Assembly: GCF_017377795.1 (NCBI RefSeq)
Contig: NZ_JAFRDR010000018.1
Span: forward strand, 1-45,200
Direction of reading: 5' to 3'
Origin: Williamsia soli
GTDB taxonomy: Bacteria > Actinomycetota > Actinomycetes > Mycobacteriales > Mycobacteriaceae
Length of the DNA stretch: 45,200 nt
Below, in pieces: positions 8,892-17,252 of this stretch. The notes below the pieces were generated by a model. It worked only from the letters and a program-made list of their open reading frames with translations, did no database searches and was not told where the DNA came from. The position numbers were made by a program, and so were the translations under genes. Position 1 is the stretch's first letter; the number at the start of each line of letters is the position of its first letter.

Positions 8892-9079
8892 CCTCGGGCG
8901 GCAAGGTTCAGCATCGGCCTGCCGTCGCGGACCACCTTGCTCCAGTGGCTCGCTACCGTCGACGAGGTCGCGACACGATCATGTACGCGTCCTCGAGGTA
9001 GTGTCCGCGACCAACGGCGCCGCGCTCCGCGCCGAGGTCGGGGTTCTGCGTCACCCAGGCGAGAGTCGCGTGATCGGTC

Positions 9080-10318
9080 TCAGACCCCGCGCCCAAGGTC
9101 GAGCACCAATCGTTCCGGTCCATAGGTGGCCGCCGCCGGATCCGAGAGAACCTCGGGCATGGCGAGGCTGAGATCCGGGTAGTTCTCGGCGAGGACCTCC
9201 AGTGCCACCCGCATCTCCGAGCGGGCCAGCAGCTGGCCCAGACATAGCCGGTGCCCCCGGCCGAACGTCAGATGCTGCGCCGCGTTGGGACGTTCGATGG
9301 AGAAGCGATCCGGATCATCGAAGATCTCCGGGTCCCGGTTCGCGGCAGGAATGTTGATGGAAAGCGACTCGCCTTCGACAAATCGAACGCCCCTGACCTC
9401 GAACTCCCCGGTCACAGTGCGCAAAATCGTGTGTAAGGAGGGCGTCAACCGCATCGCCTCTTCAACCGCCTGCGGCGCGAGCTCCGGCGACTCCACCAGC
9501 AGCTCCCACTGATCTCGGTTCTGCATCAGGAGGAAGACCGCCCAACCGAGCTGCAACCGGGTTGTGTCATGGCCCGCGAAAAGAAGGTTCACCAAGGCAC
9601 CGAACATCTCGGCCTCGGTGATACCGAAGCCTTCAGCATCGATCTCAGCGGCTGCGCGAATCAGCGCCGAGACGAAGTCGTCGCCCGGTTCGACTCGGCG
9701 CGTTTCGACAAGCCGGCCGAAGTAGTCGTAGAGACTACGGAGCGCGTCATCGATCTCTTCTTGATACGGCGCCACCGGATTGTGCGAGAGCCGCGCCAGA
9801 CTGACGGTCCACGATGTGAATTCGGCGACGTCAGCGGTCGGAATACCCAGCAGTCGGCAGACATTCTCTATCGGGTAGGTGTCCAAGAAGTCGCTCACGA
9901 AATCGAGGTGTCCGGCGTCGGCGTTCGTCTGAATCAATCTGGTCGCGACAGTTCGCATGTCCTCGCGCATCCCACGAATGTCTCTTGCGTTGAACGCCTT
10001 TTGAAGCACTTTACGGATCGGGTCGTGACGAACCCACGGCATCAATGGCAGCATTCCCTCGGTCGCATACCTGATGATCTCCGCCGACGCATCCTGCTGG
10101 CTGTAGTAGTCGGCGCCGATCCCGTCCAGGTGTTCCCGATCGACGAGCAGTGCACTGGCTTCCGGCCATGACAGCACCTCGAATCCGCGGACTGAGCGCG
10201 CGAGCCAGTTTCTCCCGCGCAACTCTTGGATCGTGGCGTACGGGTCCCTCGCATACCGCTCGCTGGCGTAATCGAATTCGGGTAGCCGTGGGGCCAACTC
10301 AGCTATGGGGATACTCAA
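9080..10318 (-). CDS. Cytochrome P450
   Basis: A 412-residue soluble bacterial P450. The I-helix oxygen-activation motif AGHDTT is at 248-253, the K-helix ExxR at Glu287-Arg290, and the haem-binding loop FGRGHRLCLG at 352-361 with Cys359 as thiolate ligand. Start: TTG at 10316-10318, chosen because AGGAG lies 6 bases upstream (no ATG fits better). It follows the cyclase-family gene on the same strand after 59 bases and probably shares its promoter, which carries a KstR2-type palindrome. No ferredoxin or reductase gene is present here, so electron partners must come from elsewhere. It probably hydroxylates an alicyclic or terpenoid substrate of the cluster; specificity is unknown. Confidence 0.93.
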   Translation of the reverse strand: MSIPIAELAPRLPEFDYASERYARDPYATIQELRGRNWLARSVRGFEVLSWPEASALLVDREHLDGIGADYYSQQDASAEIIRYATEGMLPLMPWVRHDPIRKVLQKAFNARDIRGMREDMRTVATRLIQTNADAGHLDFVSDFLDTYPIENVCRLLGIPTADVAEFTSWTVSLARLSHNPVAPYQEEIDDALRSLYDYFGRLVETRRVEPGDDFVSALIRAAAEIDAEGFGITEAEMFGALVNLLFAGHDTTRLQLGWAVFLLMQNRDQWELLVESPELAPQAVEEAMRLTPSLHTILRTVTGEFEVRGVRFVEGESLSINIPAANRDPEIFDDPDRFSIERPNAAQHLTFGRGHRLCLGQLLARSEMRVALEVLAENYPDLSLAMPEVLSDPAAATYGPERLVLDLGRGV

Positions 10319-10377
10319 GATCTTCTCCTGTCAAATAGGTGTCGCGACACGTTTGGGGGATGGTCGAAGATCGCACC

Positions 10378-11322
10378 TCAGAGAACCGCCAGTGGATTCA
10401 CCGGACTGGCCGTTCCCCCGACGATGGCCAACGGCGCCAAAACAAATAGGAACTCGTGACGCGCGGTCGCGGCGAGATCTTCTAGCCACAGCATCTCGAT
10501 GAGAGGGGCGCCGTACTGCCAGAGGGCCGCCATGTGGACGTCCTCGTCGACCGACCCGTGGAAGCTTCCACCGGGATCGAGGGCGCCGACCGCGACGTTG
10601 TCACTACCGACGGCGACGACATCGCGCTCCAGAAGCCAGGTCGCTCCGGAGTGACACAGACCAGGCTGTTCGTCCGAGAACGCCACCGGGTCGTCAGCGA
10701 ACACGGTGATCCATCCGGTTCGTACCAGCACCACATCGCCGGCTCGGACTTCGATGCGCTGCGCGTCCGCCACGGCGCGCAGCAGTTCGGCGTCGATACG
10801 AACGCTCTTCTCCAGGTTGCCGACTCCTCGATACCCCGCGACATCGAGCAGCACCCCCCTGGTCACCAGTGGTCCGAGCTTCTCGATGCCACATCGGGTT
10901 GCTCCGTAACTCCGGACTCGACCGGCATCGTGCCCGTTGTAGAGCTTGTCGCCGCGCCACATATGGGAAAGCGCATCGACGTGCGTGGTCGTGCCGTGCG
11001 GCGAGACGATCAATGCGTCGTCAGCCACCGACATCTCCCCTTTGATCTGCCGAGACCCAGCCGCATAGTCTCCACCATCGACCGACATGAAGTGTTGCGG
11101 CAGAGGGCGTCCGGCCAGATGAGGGATCTTCGACCTACCGCTACCGGACGTTGCGCCCTCGATCGGTAGCGCCAGCGACAGGACCTTCCCATCCCGAACC
11201 GATCCACAGGAGTTCCGGACCAGCTCGGGGGTTATCGCGTTCGCGGCCCCTCGCTCATCCCCGGCCCCCCAGCGTCCCCAGTTGCCGAAGGGAGCGTCGA
11301 TGGGTGTGTCACCGTCAGCCAT
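10378..11322 (-). CDS. Cyclase-family (PF04199) metal-dependent hydrolase
   Basis: A 314-residue protein of the family that includes bacterial kynurenine formamidase and related C-N, C-O or C-C hydrolases. The metal-binding signature appears as HGTTTHVDALSH at roughly residues 109-120, with histidines and aspartate as likely ligands. MADGDTPIDAPFGNWGRWG at the N-terminus is typical of the 'cyclase' subgroup in actinobacteria. The ATG is at 11320-11322. It is the first gene of a leftward pair with the P450 and diverges from the ADP-forming acyl-CoA synthetase across a shared KstR2-like site. Hydrolysis of an ester, lactone or amide in the pathway is plausible; the substrate is unknown. Confidence 0.8.
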   Translation of the reverse strand: MADGDTPIDAPFGNWGRWGAGDERGAANAITPELVRNSCGSVRDGKVLSLALPIEGATSGSGRSKIPHLAGRPLPQHFMSVDGGDYAAGSRQIKGEMSVADDALIVSPHGTTTHVDALSHMWRGDKLYNGHDAGRVRSYGATRCGIEKLGPLVTRGVLLDVAGYRGVGNLEKSVRIDAELLRAVADAQRIEVRAGDVVLVRTGWITVFADDPVAFSDEQPGLCHSGATWLLERDVVAVGSDNVAVGALDPGGSFHGSVDEDVHMAALWQYGAPLIEMLWLEDLAATARHEFLFVLAPLAIVGGTASPVNPLAVL

Positions 11323-11380
11323 CGGCCCACGACCTTTCGTAAGTCACTGTTCGAGGAGAGCTCTTATCGGTAGGCTACCA

Positions 11381-11396
11381 ACCAATCGCTTGCTTA
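11381..11396. promoter_or_regulatory. KstR2-type operator, cyclase/ADP-forming synthetase divergent gap
   Basis: The core CAATCGCTTG (11383-11392) is followed by CTT. It differs by one base from the CAAGCGCTTG consensus seen elsewhere in the window. It lies in the 104-base gap between two divergent genes, so it could control both. The following bases (AAATAGTGC) match those downstream of the regulator's own site at 39945-39954. Confidence 0.6.
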
Positions 11397-11426
11397 AATA
11401 GTGCTTTCAAGAAGGGAACCACCACG

Positions 11427-13601
11427 ATGCCAACCACAACGGACCCCGGGGTCGACGTCGACCCGGTGCTGCGCCAGGGTGCCACCACCGCCGACGGCCG
11501 AGTCACAATTGCGGAACATGCGGTGAAGGAACTGCTGCGTAACAACGGCGTCGATGTGCCGCGCGGCATCACCTTCACGCATTCACCGGAAGCCGCCGCT
11601 GCCACACGGGGTCTCACTGAACCCCTTGTGCTCAAGGCATTCGGGCCCGGCCTGCTGCACAAGAGCGATGTGGGTGGGGTGAAACTGGGGCTGACCAGGC
11701 AGCAGATCCCGGCCGCGGTGGACGACATGCGCGCCCACCTGACAGCTGTCGGCATCACCCCTGACGGGTTCCTGGTCGAAGAACAGCATGCCGGCGGTAT
11801 CGAACTGATCGTCGGGGTCGTGCGCGACAGTACCTTTGGCCATGTCCTCCTACTCGGCCTCGGCGGGATTGCCACCGAACTGCTCAACCTGTCAGCGGTA
11901 CGGGTGGTACCGCTGTCACGGTCCGACGCCGAAGAGCTCGTCGACACGTTCCCGGGTGCGCCGCTACTCAAGGGGGCCCGCGGCACCGACGTGATCGACC
12001 GCGACGCCCTGGTCAACGCTCTCCTGGCGATCGCCGGCCCGGAGGGACTGGTGAACCGGATCGGTCCAGCCCTGTCGGAGTTCGAGTGCAACCCAGTTGT
12101 CGTGACCACGACCGGCGCCTCGGCCCTCGATGCCCGGCTCCTCATCGAAAAGTCTGTCGTCGACGGCAATCCGGAACGGACGGCCACCGATTTCGCGGCC
12201 CTTTTCGCGCCCTCGTCGATTGCGATCGCCGGCGCATCAGGATCGAAATCGACGTTCGGCAACAGGTTTCTCGCCGCGTACCGCCAGGTCGGCTGGACCG
12301 ACGGACTGTACGCACTGCACCCCTCCGCGCAGCAAATTGACGGGGTGCCCGCCTATCCCGACTTCACCGCGATGCCCACCGTGCCGGACTACCTGGTCGT
12401 CGCAGTCCCTGCTTCGGTCACCCCGTCGGTGGTTTCGCAAGCAGCTCGAGCCGGCGTCCGTTTCATCCATGTGATCACCGGAGGGTTCGCCGAGATGGGC
12501 GCCGCTGGCCTGCTCCTCCAAGAGCAATTGGGCTCCGCCACAGACGGTTCGGACGCCAGAATCCTCGGACCCAATTGTCTCGGCGTCTACTCCCCGCGGG
12601 GACGTCAGGTCTTCACCCTCGGTGCGCCCGAAGAGGCCGGCGCAGTGTCCGTCGTATCTCAGAGCGGCGGCCTGTCGGGCGACATGATCACCGTCGGTGC
12701 ACAACGCGGCATCCGATACTCCAAACTGGTCAGCATCGGGAACGCGATCGACGTCACGCAGGCCGACTTGGTCGACTGGCTCGTCGATGACCCGGACACC
12801 GAGGTCATCGGGATCTACCTCGAGGGAGCACGGGACGGCGTACGACTCCGCAATGCTCTTCGCCGCGCAGACGGCGTGAAGCCCGTGGTCATGTTGCGGG
12901 GCGGGGCCAGCGAGCAGGGCTCCACCGCGGTCAGTTCGCATACCGGATCCATGGCGAGCAGCTCGAAGGTGTGGGATGCGGTGAGTTCGTCGACCGGAAC
13001 CCACCAGGTGCCCTCACTCGAGACGTTCCTGTCCTGCCTGACGTATCTGCAGCAGTATCGGCATGCACAGCAGGCAGTTTCATCCAGCGGCGTGCTGGTC
13101 ATCGGACTCGGCGGTGGCGCCTCCGTGCTCGCCACGGACGCTTGCGACCGCGCAGGACTCGCCGTGACCCCCCTGCACGAAGGGCTCAAGGCGTCGCTCC
13201 GCGAGCGTGGCTTCGGAGCGGGGACCAGCGTCGCCAATCCACTCGAAGTGCCCGTCGGGCCGACATCGAGCCCGTCAATTCTGGCCGATGTGTTGCGCGT
13301 CGTTCTGGTCGACACCGAACAGAGCTATGCCGATGTCCTCATCCACCTGAACGTCGCCGCCTATTACAACTACGGAACCGCGGGTGTCGTTCCCCTGATC
13401 GAGTCGCTACGAGCCGTGATCGATGCGCGGTTTGGCGTCCGAATTGCGGTGGTACTCCGCAATTCAGATGTCGCGCCCGCTGCGGACGGTGAGATGCTCA
13501 TCGACTTCATCAGAAGCGGTCGCCTTCCGGTGTTCCGCAGCTTTGACGAAGCGACGGCCGCGATCGCATCGGCGCAGAACTTCGACGACCGTCGCTTGTA
13601 G
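11427..13601 (+). CDS. ADP-forming acyl-CoA synthetase (acetyl-CoA synthetase/feruloyl-CoA synthetase type, fused)
   Basis: A 724-residue NDP-forming acyl-CoA ligase. The N-terminal part (about 1-235) is an ATP-grasp domain with HKSDVGG at 78-84. A CoA-binding Rossmann domain follows from about residue 253 (SSIAIAGASG), then two succinyl-CoA-ligase-like domains. SQSGGLSGD is one conserved loop, and SSHTGS carries His505, the candidate phosphohistidine. The ATP-grasp-first order is a permuted form of the family. It would join an acid to CoA with ATP giving ADP, and is a CoA-activating route separate from the AMP-forming ligases here. The ATG at 11427 has AAGAAGGGA upstream. It is a single-gene unit under a KstR2-like site and ends at a strong bidirectional hairpin. 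Confidence 0.88.
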   Translation: MPTTTDPGVDVDPVLRQGATTADGRVTIAEHAVKELLRNNGVDVPRGITFTHSPEAAAATRGLTEPLVLKAFGPGLLHKSDVGGVKLGLTRQQIPAAVDDMRAHLTAVGITPDGFLVEEQHAGGIELIVGVVRDSTFGHVLLLGLGGIATELLNLSAVRVVPLSRSDAEELVDTFPGAPLLKGARGTDVIDRDALVNALLAIAGPEGLVNRIGPALSEFECNPVVVTTTGASALDARLLIEKSVVDGNPERTATDFAALFAPSSIAIAGASGSKSTFGNRFLAAYRQVGWTDGLYALHPSAQQIDGVPAYPDFTAMPTVPDYLVVAVPASVTPSVVSQAARAGVRFIHVITGGFAEMGAAGLLLQEQLGSATDGSDARILGPNCLGVYSPRGRQVFTLGAPEEAGAVSVVSQSGGLSGDMITVGAQRGIRYSKLVSIGNAIDVTQADLVDWLVDDPDTEVIGIYLEGARDGVRLRNALRRADGVKPVVMLRGGASEQGSTAVSSHTGSMASSSKVWDAVSSSTGTHQVPSLETFLSCLTYLQQYRHAQQAVSSSGVLVIGLGGGASVLATDACDRAGLAVTPLHEGLKASLRERGFGAGTSVANPLEVPVGPTSSPSILADVLRVVLVDTEQSYADVLIHLNVAAYYNYGTAGVVPLIESLRAVIDARFGVRIAVVLRNSDVAPAADGEMLIDFIRSGRLPVFRSFDEATAAIASAQNFDDRRL

Positions 13602-13609
13602 AGCGTACT

Positions 13610-13660
13610 CAGCACGAACTCGGGGCCCGTCAGAGACGGGGCCCCGAGTTCGTCGTGCTG
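13610..13660. terminator. Strong hairpin, bidirectional terminator between convergent genes
   Basis: The arms pair CAGCACGA with TCGTGCTG (8 bp) and ACTCGGGGCCC with GGGCCCGAGT-type sequence (about 11 bp). A 3-base bulge separates the two stems, and the apical loop is short around CAGAG. It lies 8 bases after the stop of the ADP-forming synthetase and 15 bases after the stop of the opposing MFS gene, so it can serve both strands. No T-tract follows, which is usual for high-GC actinobacteria. Confidence 0.75.
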
Positions 13661-13675
13661 ACGATCAGTTGAAGA

Positions 13676-15193
13676 TCAGTGCACGGCCGCTACATCGCCA
13701 CCGGTTCGCACGTTCCGAACACCCTGGACACCTCCGTGCGGAATCAGGAAGGTCACAAGGAAGCTCACCACAGCACATATGCCAGCTATGGCGTACGCGA
13801 TCGTGTAGCCGTCACTGGTGTAGAAGGCACCGACGGAGGAGACGATCAGATGACCGGCGAGCACGCCGAACACGATCTGAATCAACATGGACGTACCGAG
13901 GTTCTGCGCAACGTTGGCAATTGCCGCGCTGATCCCCTGCTTCTCCGGCGGGACCGCCTGGATCACCAGGTTGGGAAGACCACCGTAGGTTGCGCCCATA
14001 CCGGCTCCGAACAGGACCAGCGCCACGGCGACATGCCAGGACTCCGAATGCCACAGCGCAAGGCTTCCCGCACCCAAAGCCAGCAAGATACAACCGATCC
14101 GAACCGGCACCCGGATACCCCAACGCCTCGCCATGCTGCCGCACAGCAGGCCGGACACCACCATCGCGGTACCCAACGGAACCAGGTAGACCGCCACACC
14201 CATTGCGTCGGTACCGAATCCGTAGGTTCCGCCGATCTCGCGAGGCGTCTGCACCATGCTCGGAACGATGGACGAGACTATCCCGGCAGTGGCATAGATG
14301 GTCCCCCCGACGAGCACTGTCGTCCAGACGGGCCGACTTTTGAGCAACGGTATTTCGATCAGCGGATCGGAGAATCGGCTATCCCATTTCAACCAGGCAA
14401 CCATGCAGACGACTCCGAGGACCATGAAGGCAAAAAAGGTGATCGAGGTCCAGCCCCATTTGTTGGCTTCGCCCAGTCCGTAGATGATGAACGCGCCGCC
14501 CGCGCCGAGTAGCAGAGCACCTACCCAGTCCAGCTTGCTCTTGACGCGCAGCGGCGACTCCGGCACGAACAGCACCGCGCCGACGAGGCACACAGCGAGA
14601 TAGATCGCGACAAACCAGAAAATCGACACTGCACCGTAATTGTCGATGAGCCAGCCCGCGAGGAGCGGCGCGAAAATGAACGTGGCGCCAAAGCCGGTGA
14701 ACGTCACAGTCGCCGCGAAGGCAATCAGCTTCTTCGGGAATATGTCCCGAATCAGCGAATAGCCGAGAGCTGGTGCGATGAACATCAGACCCTGTAGGCC
14801 GCGGCCGAGTAGGAAGATTTCGTAGGTCGGGGCCATTGCGGAGACAACCGCACCGACGGCTGACAGTGCGCTGATGGTGATGAGTACCAGCCGCTTGCCC
14901 TTGAGATCGGCAAGTTTGCCGATGAAGGCCATCGCCACCGCCGACACCAAGGTCGGGATGGTGATGACCCAGCCGAGGTTGTCGGCCTCGAACTTCGCCC
15001 CGATACCGGGCAAAGCCGTGGCCACCAGGTTGTATGAGAACGCCGTGAGTTCGCCGAGCATGACGATCACGAACAGCGCGAGGAACAACTTGGGGGTCCA
15101 CCCCCTGCCGTCGTCCTCATCGGTCGACAGATCGACTCCGGGCGGTTGAGTGTCCTTGGCGTCTTGTGATCTCGGTGACGATTCTGCGGTCAT
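13676..15193 (-). CDS. MFS transporter, 14-helix EmrB/QacA-like
   Basis: A 505-residue membrane transporter with an N-terminal cytoplasmic region rich in charged residues and many hydrophobic segments. Motif A appears as GKLADLKGKR. The start is taken as the ATG at 15191-15193 because AGGAG lies 5 bases upstream; a GTG two codons earlier is possible. It is paralogous to the transporter at 4779-6242. Two KstR2-type palindromes lie 56-96 bases upstream, so it probably belongs to the large regulon and moves a substrate or an intermediate. It is downstream of, and codirectional with, the lactonase gene, but has its own promoter region and a shared terminator hairpin at its 3' end. Confidence 0.9.
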   Translation of the reverse strand: MTAESSPRSQDAKDTQPPGVDLSTDEDDGRGWTPKLFLALFVIVMLGELTAFSYNLVATALPGIGAKFEADNLGWVITIPTLVSAVAMAFIGKLADLKGKRLVLITISALSAVGAVVSAMAPTYEIFLLGRGLQGLMFIAPALGYSLIRDIFPKKLIAFAATVTFTGFGATFIFAPLLAGWLIDNYGAVSIFWFVAIYLAVCLVGAVLFVPESPLRVKSKLDWVGALLLGAGGAFIIYGLGEANKWGWTSITFFAFMVLGVVCMVAWLKWDSRFSDPLIEIPLLKSRPVWTTVLVGGTIYATAGIVSSIVPSMVQTPREIGGTYGFGTDAMGVAVYLVPLGTAMVVSGLLCGSMARRWGIRVPVRIGCILLALGAGSLALWHSESWHVAVALVLFGAGMGATYGGLPNLVIQAVPPEKQGISAAIANVAQNLGTSMLIQIVFGVLAGHLIVSSVGAFYTSDGYTIAYAIAGICAVVSFLVTFLIPHGGVQGVRNVRTGGDVAAVH

Positions 15194-15245
15194 ATGCACT
15201 CCTGGATGGAAGGTCGCCCGAGTGTGGCGTGGACCACACTGTATT

Positions 15246-15263
15246 TGAGCAAGCGCATGTTCG
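15246..15263. promoter_or_regulatory. KstR2-type operator, proximal to the MFS gene
   Basis: The core CAAGCGCATG (15250-15259) is preceded by TTGAG. One base departs from CAAGCGCTTG. It lies 57 bases upstream of the MFS ATG and 29 bases from a second, similar site. Paired sites suggest tight control of this transporter. Confidence 0.5.
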
Positions 15264-15274
15264 CAAGATCTAGT

Positions 15275-15292
15275 TGAGCAATTGCTTGTTAT
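15275..15292. promoter_or_regulatory. KstR2-type operator, distal to the MFS gene
   Basis: The core CAATTGCTTG (15279-15288) sits within TTGAGCAATTGCTTGTTA, whose outer arms GAGCAA and GCTTG keep the motif. Its centre is 29 bp from the site at 15250-15259. Both lie between the lactonase gene end (15319) and the MFS start. Confidence 0.5.
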
Positions 15293-15318
15293 TCTGGCCT
15301 GGCCGCTCTCGTCGCCTG

Positions 15319-16314
15319 TCAGTAGCCACCTTGTACCCCGAATATCCGTTGCGGGTTCTCGATGAGCATTGTGTCGATATCACCCTGCTCCACACCGCAT
15401 TTCAGTAGAGCAGGTACCACGTCCTCGGCGATGTGCGTCCATTTCCACCGGGGGTTCAAATGCCGCCGGCGGACTGGATCGGACATGTCGGAAAAGCATG
15501 AGGTGTCGTGGGAGAGCACCATCTTCGATGCGTAGCCACGGCGGCACATCTCGGCAACGATTTCGACGCGCTTGTCGAAACTGACCGTCTCGAGCCCAAA
15601 TCGGTCCATACCGAGGTACGAGCCGCGATCAGCCAACGTCTGTAGGTACTCGTAATCGTCGGTATCGCCGGAGTGTCCGATCACCACCCTGCTCAGGTCG
15701 ACGCCCTCGTCCGCGAACACCTGCTGTTGATCGAGCCCACGGCGCAGCCCGGAGTGGGTGTGGGTCGTGATCGGCACCCCGGTTTCCCGGTGCGCGAACG
15801 CGACCGAGCGTAGAACCCGTTCGACGTCTTTGGTCAGCCCGGCCTCGTCGGTCACGCATTTGAGGATCGATGCCCGCGCGGACGTCCCGGTCATGCCTTC
15901 GGTGATGTCGCGGACGAAGAACTCGGCCAGTCGGTCAGGGCCGCCGGCCGGCGTACCCGGCCCCCGATAGTGGAAGTACACGGGCAATTCGCTCAGTACG
16001 TAAGCACCGGTCGCGAGGATGATGTTGACCTCGGACTGCTCGGCGACCTTCACCACTCGTGGGATATACCGTCCGAGTCCGATCACCGTCAGGTCGACCA
16101 AAGTGTCGAAACCGGCCGCCTTCAGGTCCGACAGCTTGCGGACTGCGTCAGCAATCTGTTCGTCCTCACTCCACTGCTCCGGATAGTCCGGCCAATTCTG
16201 TTGCACTTCAGGGCTCGTCACGAAGATGTGCTCATGCATCAACGTGCGACCCAGATCAGCGATAGGCGCCGCTCCCGTCGCAGTGTCCACGGTGGCGCTG
16301 GTCGTCGTCGTCAT
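15319..16314 (-). CDS. Phosphotriesterase-family amidohydrolase, probable lactonase
   Basis: A 331-residue TIM-barrel metallohydrolase with all metal ligands of the phosphotriesterase family: His27 and His29 (MHEHI), the carboxylatable Lys152 (ILKCVTDE), His185 (TTHTH), His214 (IGHSG) and Asp270 (LSHDTSC). Most natural members without phosphotriester substrates are lactonases (PLLs), so lactone hydrolysis is the best guess. The start is the ATG at 16312-16314 with AAGGAG 6 bases upstream. An in-frame extension to 16419 would run into the upstream SDR and is not supported. It is the second gene after the SDR at 16352, under the site at 17202. It could open lactones formed by luciferase-type monooxygenases of the cluster. 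Confidence 0.87.
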   Translation of the reverse strand: MTTTTSATVDTATGAAPIADLGRTLMHEHIFVTSPEVQQNWPDYPEQWSEDEQIADAVRKLSDLKAAGFDTLVDLTVIGLGRYIPRVVKVAEQSEVNIILATGAYVLSELPVYFHYRGPGTPAGGPDRLAEFFVRDITEGMTGTSARASILKCVTDEAGLTKDVERVLRSVAFAHRETGVPITTHTHSGLRRGLDQQQVFADEGVDLSRVVIGHSGDTDDYEYLQTLADRGSYLGMDRFGLETVSFDKRVEIVAEMCRRGYASKMVLSHDTSCFSDMSDPVRRRHLNPRWKWTHIAEDVVPALLKCGVEQGDIDTMLIENPQRIFGVQGGY

Positions 16315-16351
16315 ACCCGTCTCCTTGTCCTCGACAACTGCCTGTAGCCGT

Positions 16352-17161
16352 TCACACCGGTGCCTGCGGATGAACGATGTCGTTCTGGGCGTGCCACGGT
16401 TGATGGGCGTGAAAACCACCGTCGACGGTGATCGTCTGCCCCGTGATGTATTTCGCCCCGGGACCAGCGAGAAAACAGATCACCGAGGCGAGATCCTCTG
16501 TCTCACCGAAGTCGTTCACCAGCAAATTGGCGTCGTAGGCTGCGAGCTTCTCCGACGAGAGATTCGTCTTCGCGGTGGGGCTCAGGATCAATCCACTGGC
16601 CACCGAGTTGACACGGATCCCCCGCTTACCATGTGAGGTCGCCACAGATCGGGTGAGCGAATACTTTGCTGCCATCGACGCGGCGTAGGCAACATGGACG
16701 GTGTCGCCTCGTAACCCCGACGTGGAGCCCACATTCACGATCGACCCGCCGCCACCGCGCAGCATCACCGGAATCGCATCTCGGATCGCCCAGACCGCAC
16801 CATAGAAGTTCACGGCGAAGGTTCGGTCCCATGCTCCGTCGGGTGTGCTCTCGACGTTGATGTCCGATTCTTCGACCCCTCCGTACGCGACTGCGTTGTT
16901 CACCAGCACGTCGATGCGCCCGTACGCAGCCTCGGCACTCTTGATCAGCCGGTTCACGTCACCGGCGACTCCGACGTCCGCTACAACCGCAGTCACGTCG
17001 AACCCTTCGTCGGACAGCTCTGCGCGAACGCTCTCGAGCTTTTCTTCCTGGATGTCGTTGATCACCAAGCTGTTGCCTGCTCGGCCGAGTTGCTGCGCAA
17101 CCGTTCGACCCACACCTTGCGCAGCTCCGGTGATCACCGCGACCTGGTTGTCCTTCGTCAT
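16352..17161 (-). CDS. SDR-family protein with Lys-to-Met change in YxxxK
   Basis: A 269-residue classical SDR fold. The cofactor motif TGAAQGVG is at 11-18, followed by NNA at 88-90 and VGSTSG near 144-149. The active-site tetrad reads Tyr159-Ala-Ala-Ser-Met163, so the usual catalytic Lys is Met; the next lysine is three residues later. Activity as an ordinary dehydrogenase is therefore doubtful, although NAD(P) binding looks intact. The ATG at 17159-17161 has AGAGAGGA upstream. It is the first gene of a leftward unit with the lactonase, and diverges from the SDR at 17253 across a perfect KstR2-type palindrome. It may use another base, act on an unusual reaction, or be a non-catalytic partner. 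Confidence 0.85.
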   Translation of the reverse strand: MTKDNQVAVITGAAQGVGRTVAQQLGRAGNSLVINDIQEEKLESVRAELSDEGFDVTAVVADVGVAGDVNRLIKSAEAAYGRIDVLVNNAVAYGGVEESDINVESTPDGAWDRTFAVNFYGAVWAIRDAIPVMLRGGGGSIVNVGSTSGLRGDTVHVAYAASMAAKYSLTRSVATSHGKRGIRVNSVASGLILSPTAKTNLSSEKLAAYDANLLVNDFGETEDLASVICFLAGPGAKYITGQTITVDGGFHAHQPWHAQNDIVHPQAPV

Positions 17162-17197
17162 GTGATTCCTCTCTGATTGATTCCGCTCAATCTAACT

Positions 17198-17216
17198 TAC
17201 CCAAGCGCTTGCTTGG
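17198..17216. promoter_or_regulatory. KstR2-type operator between two divergent SDR genes
   Basis: The perfect core CAAGCGCTTG (17202-17211) lies within CCAAGCGCTTGCTTGG (17201-17216). The longer sequence is itself an inverted repeat of CCAAGC and GCTTGG around GCTT, so two overlapping symmetry axes are present. It is 40 bases from the leftward SDR ATG and 36 bases from the rightward one, so it can control both. Confidence 0.75.
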
Positions 17217-17252
17217 TATGCTCTTCGAGACCATCGACGAAAGGCAATTGAC

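Noticed and set aside
8892-9079. Possible gene remnant or terminator between the SDR and the P450
   Set aside because: No coherent protein similarity was seen in any frame, and the only hairpin (GCAAGGT/ACCTTGC) has a long loop and a weak stem.
16315-16419. Longer start for the lactonase gene
   Set aside because: The extension overlaps the end of the SDR gene, while the ATG at 16314 has AAGGAG at 6-base spacing and the usual family length.
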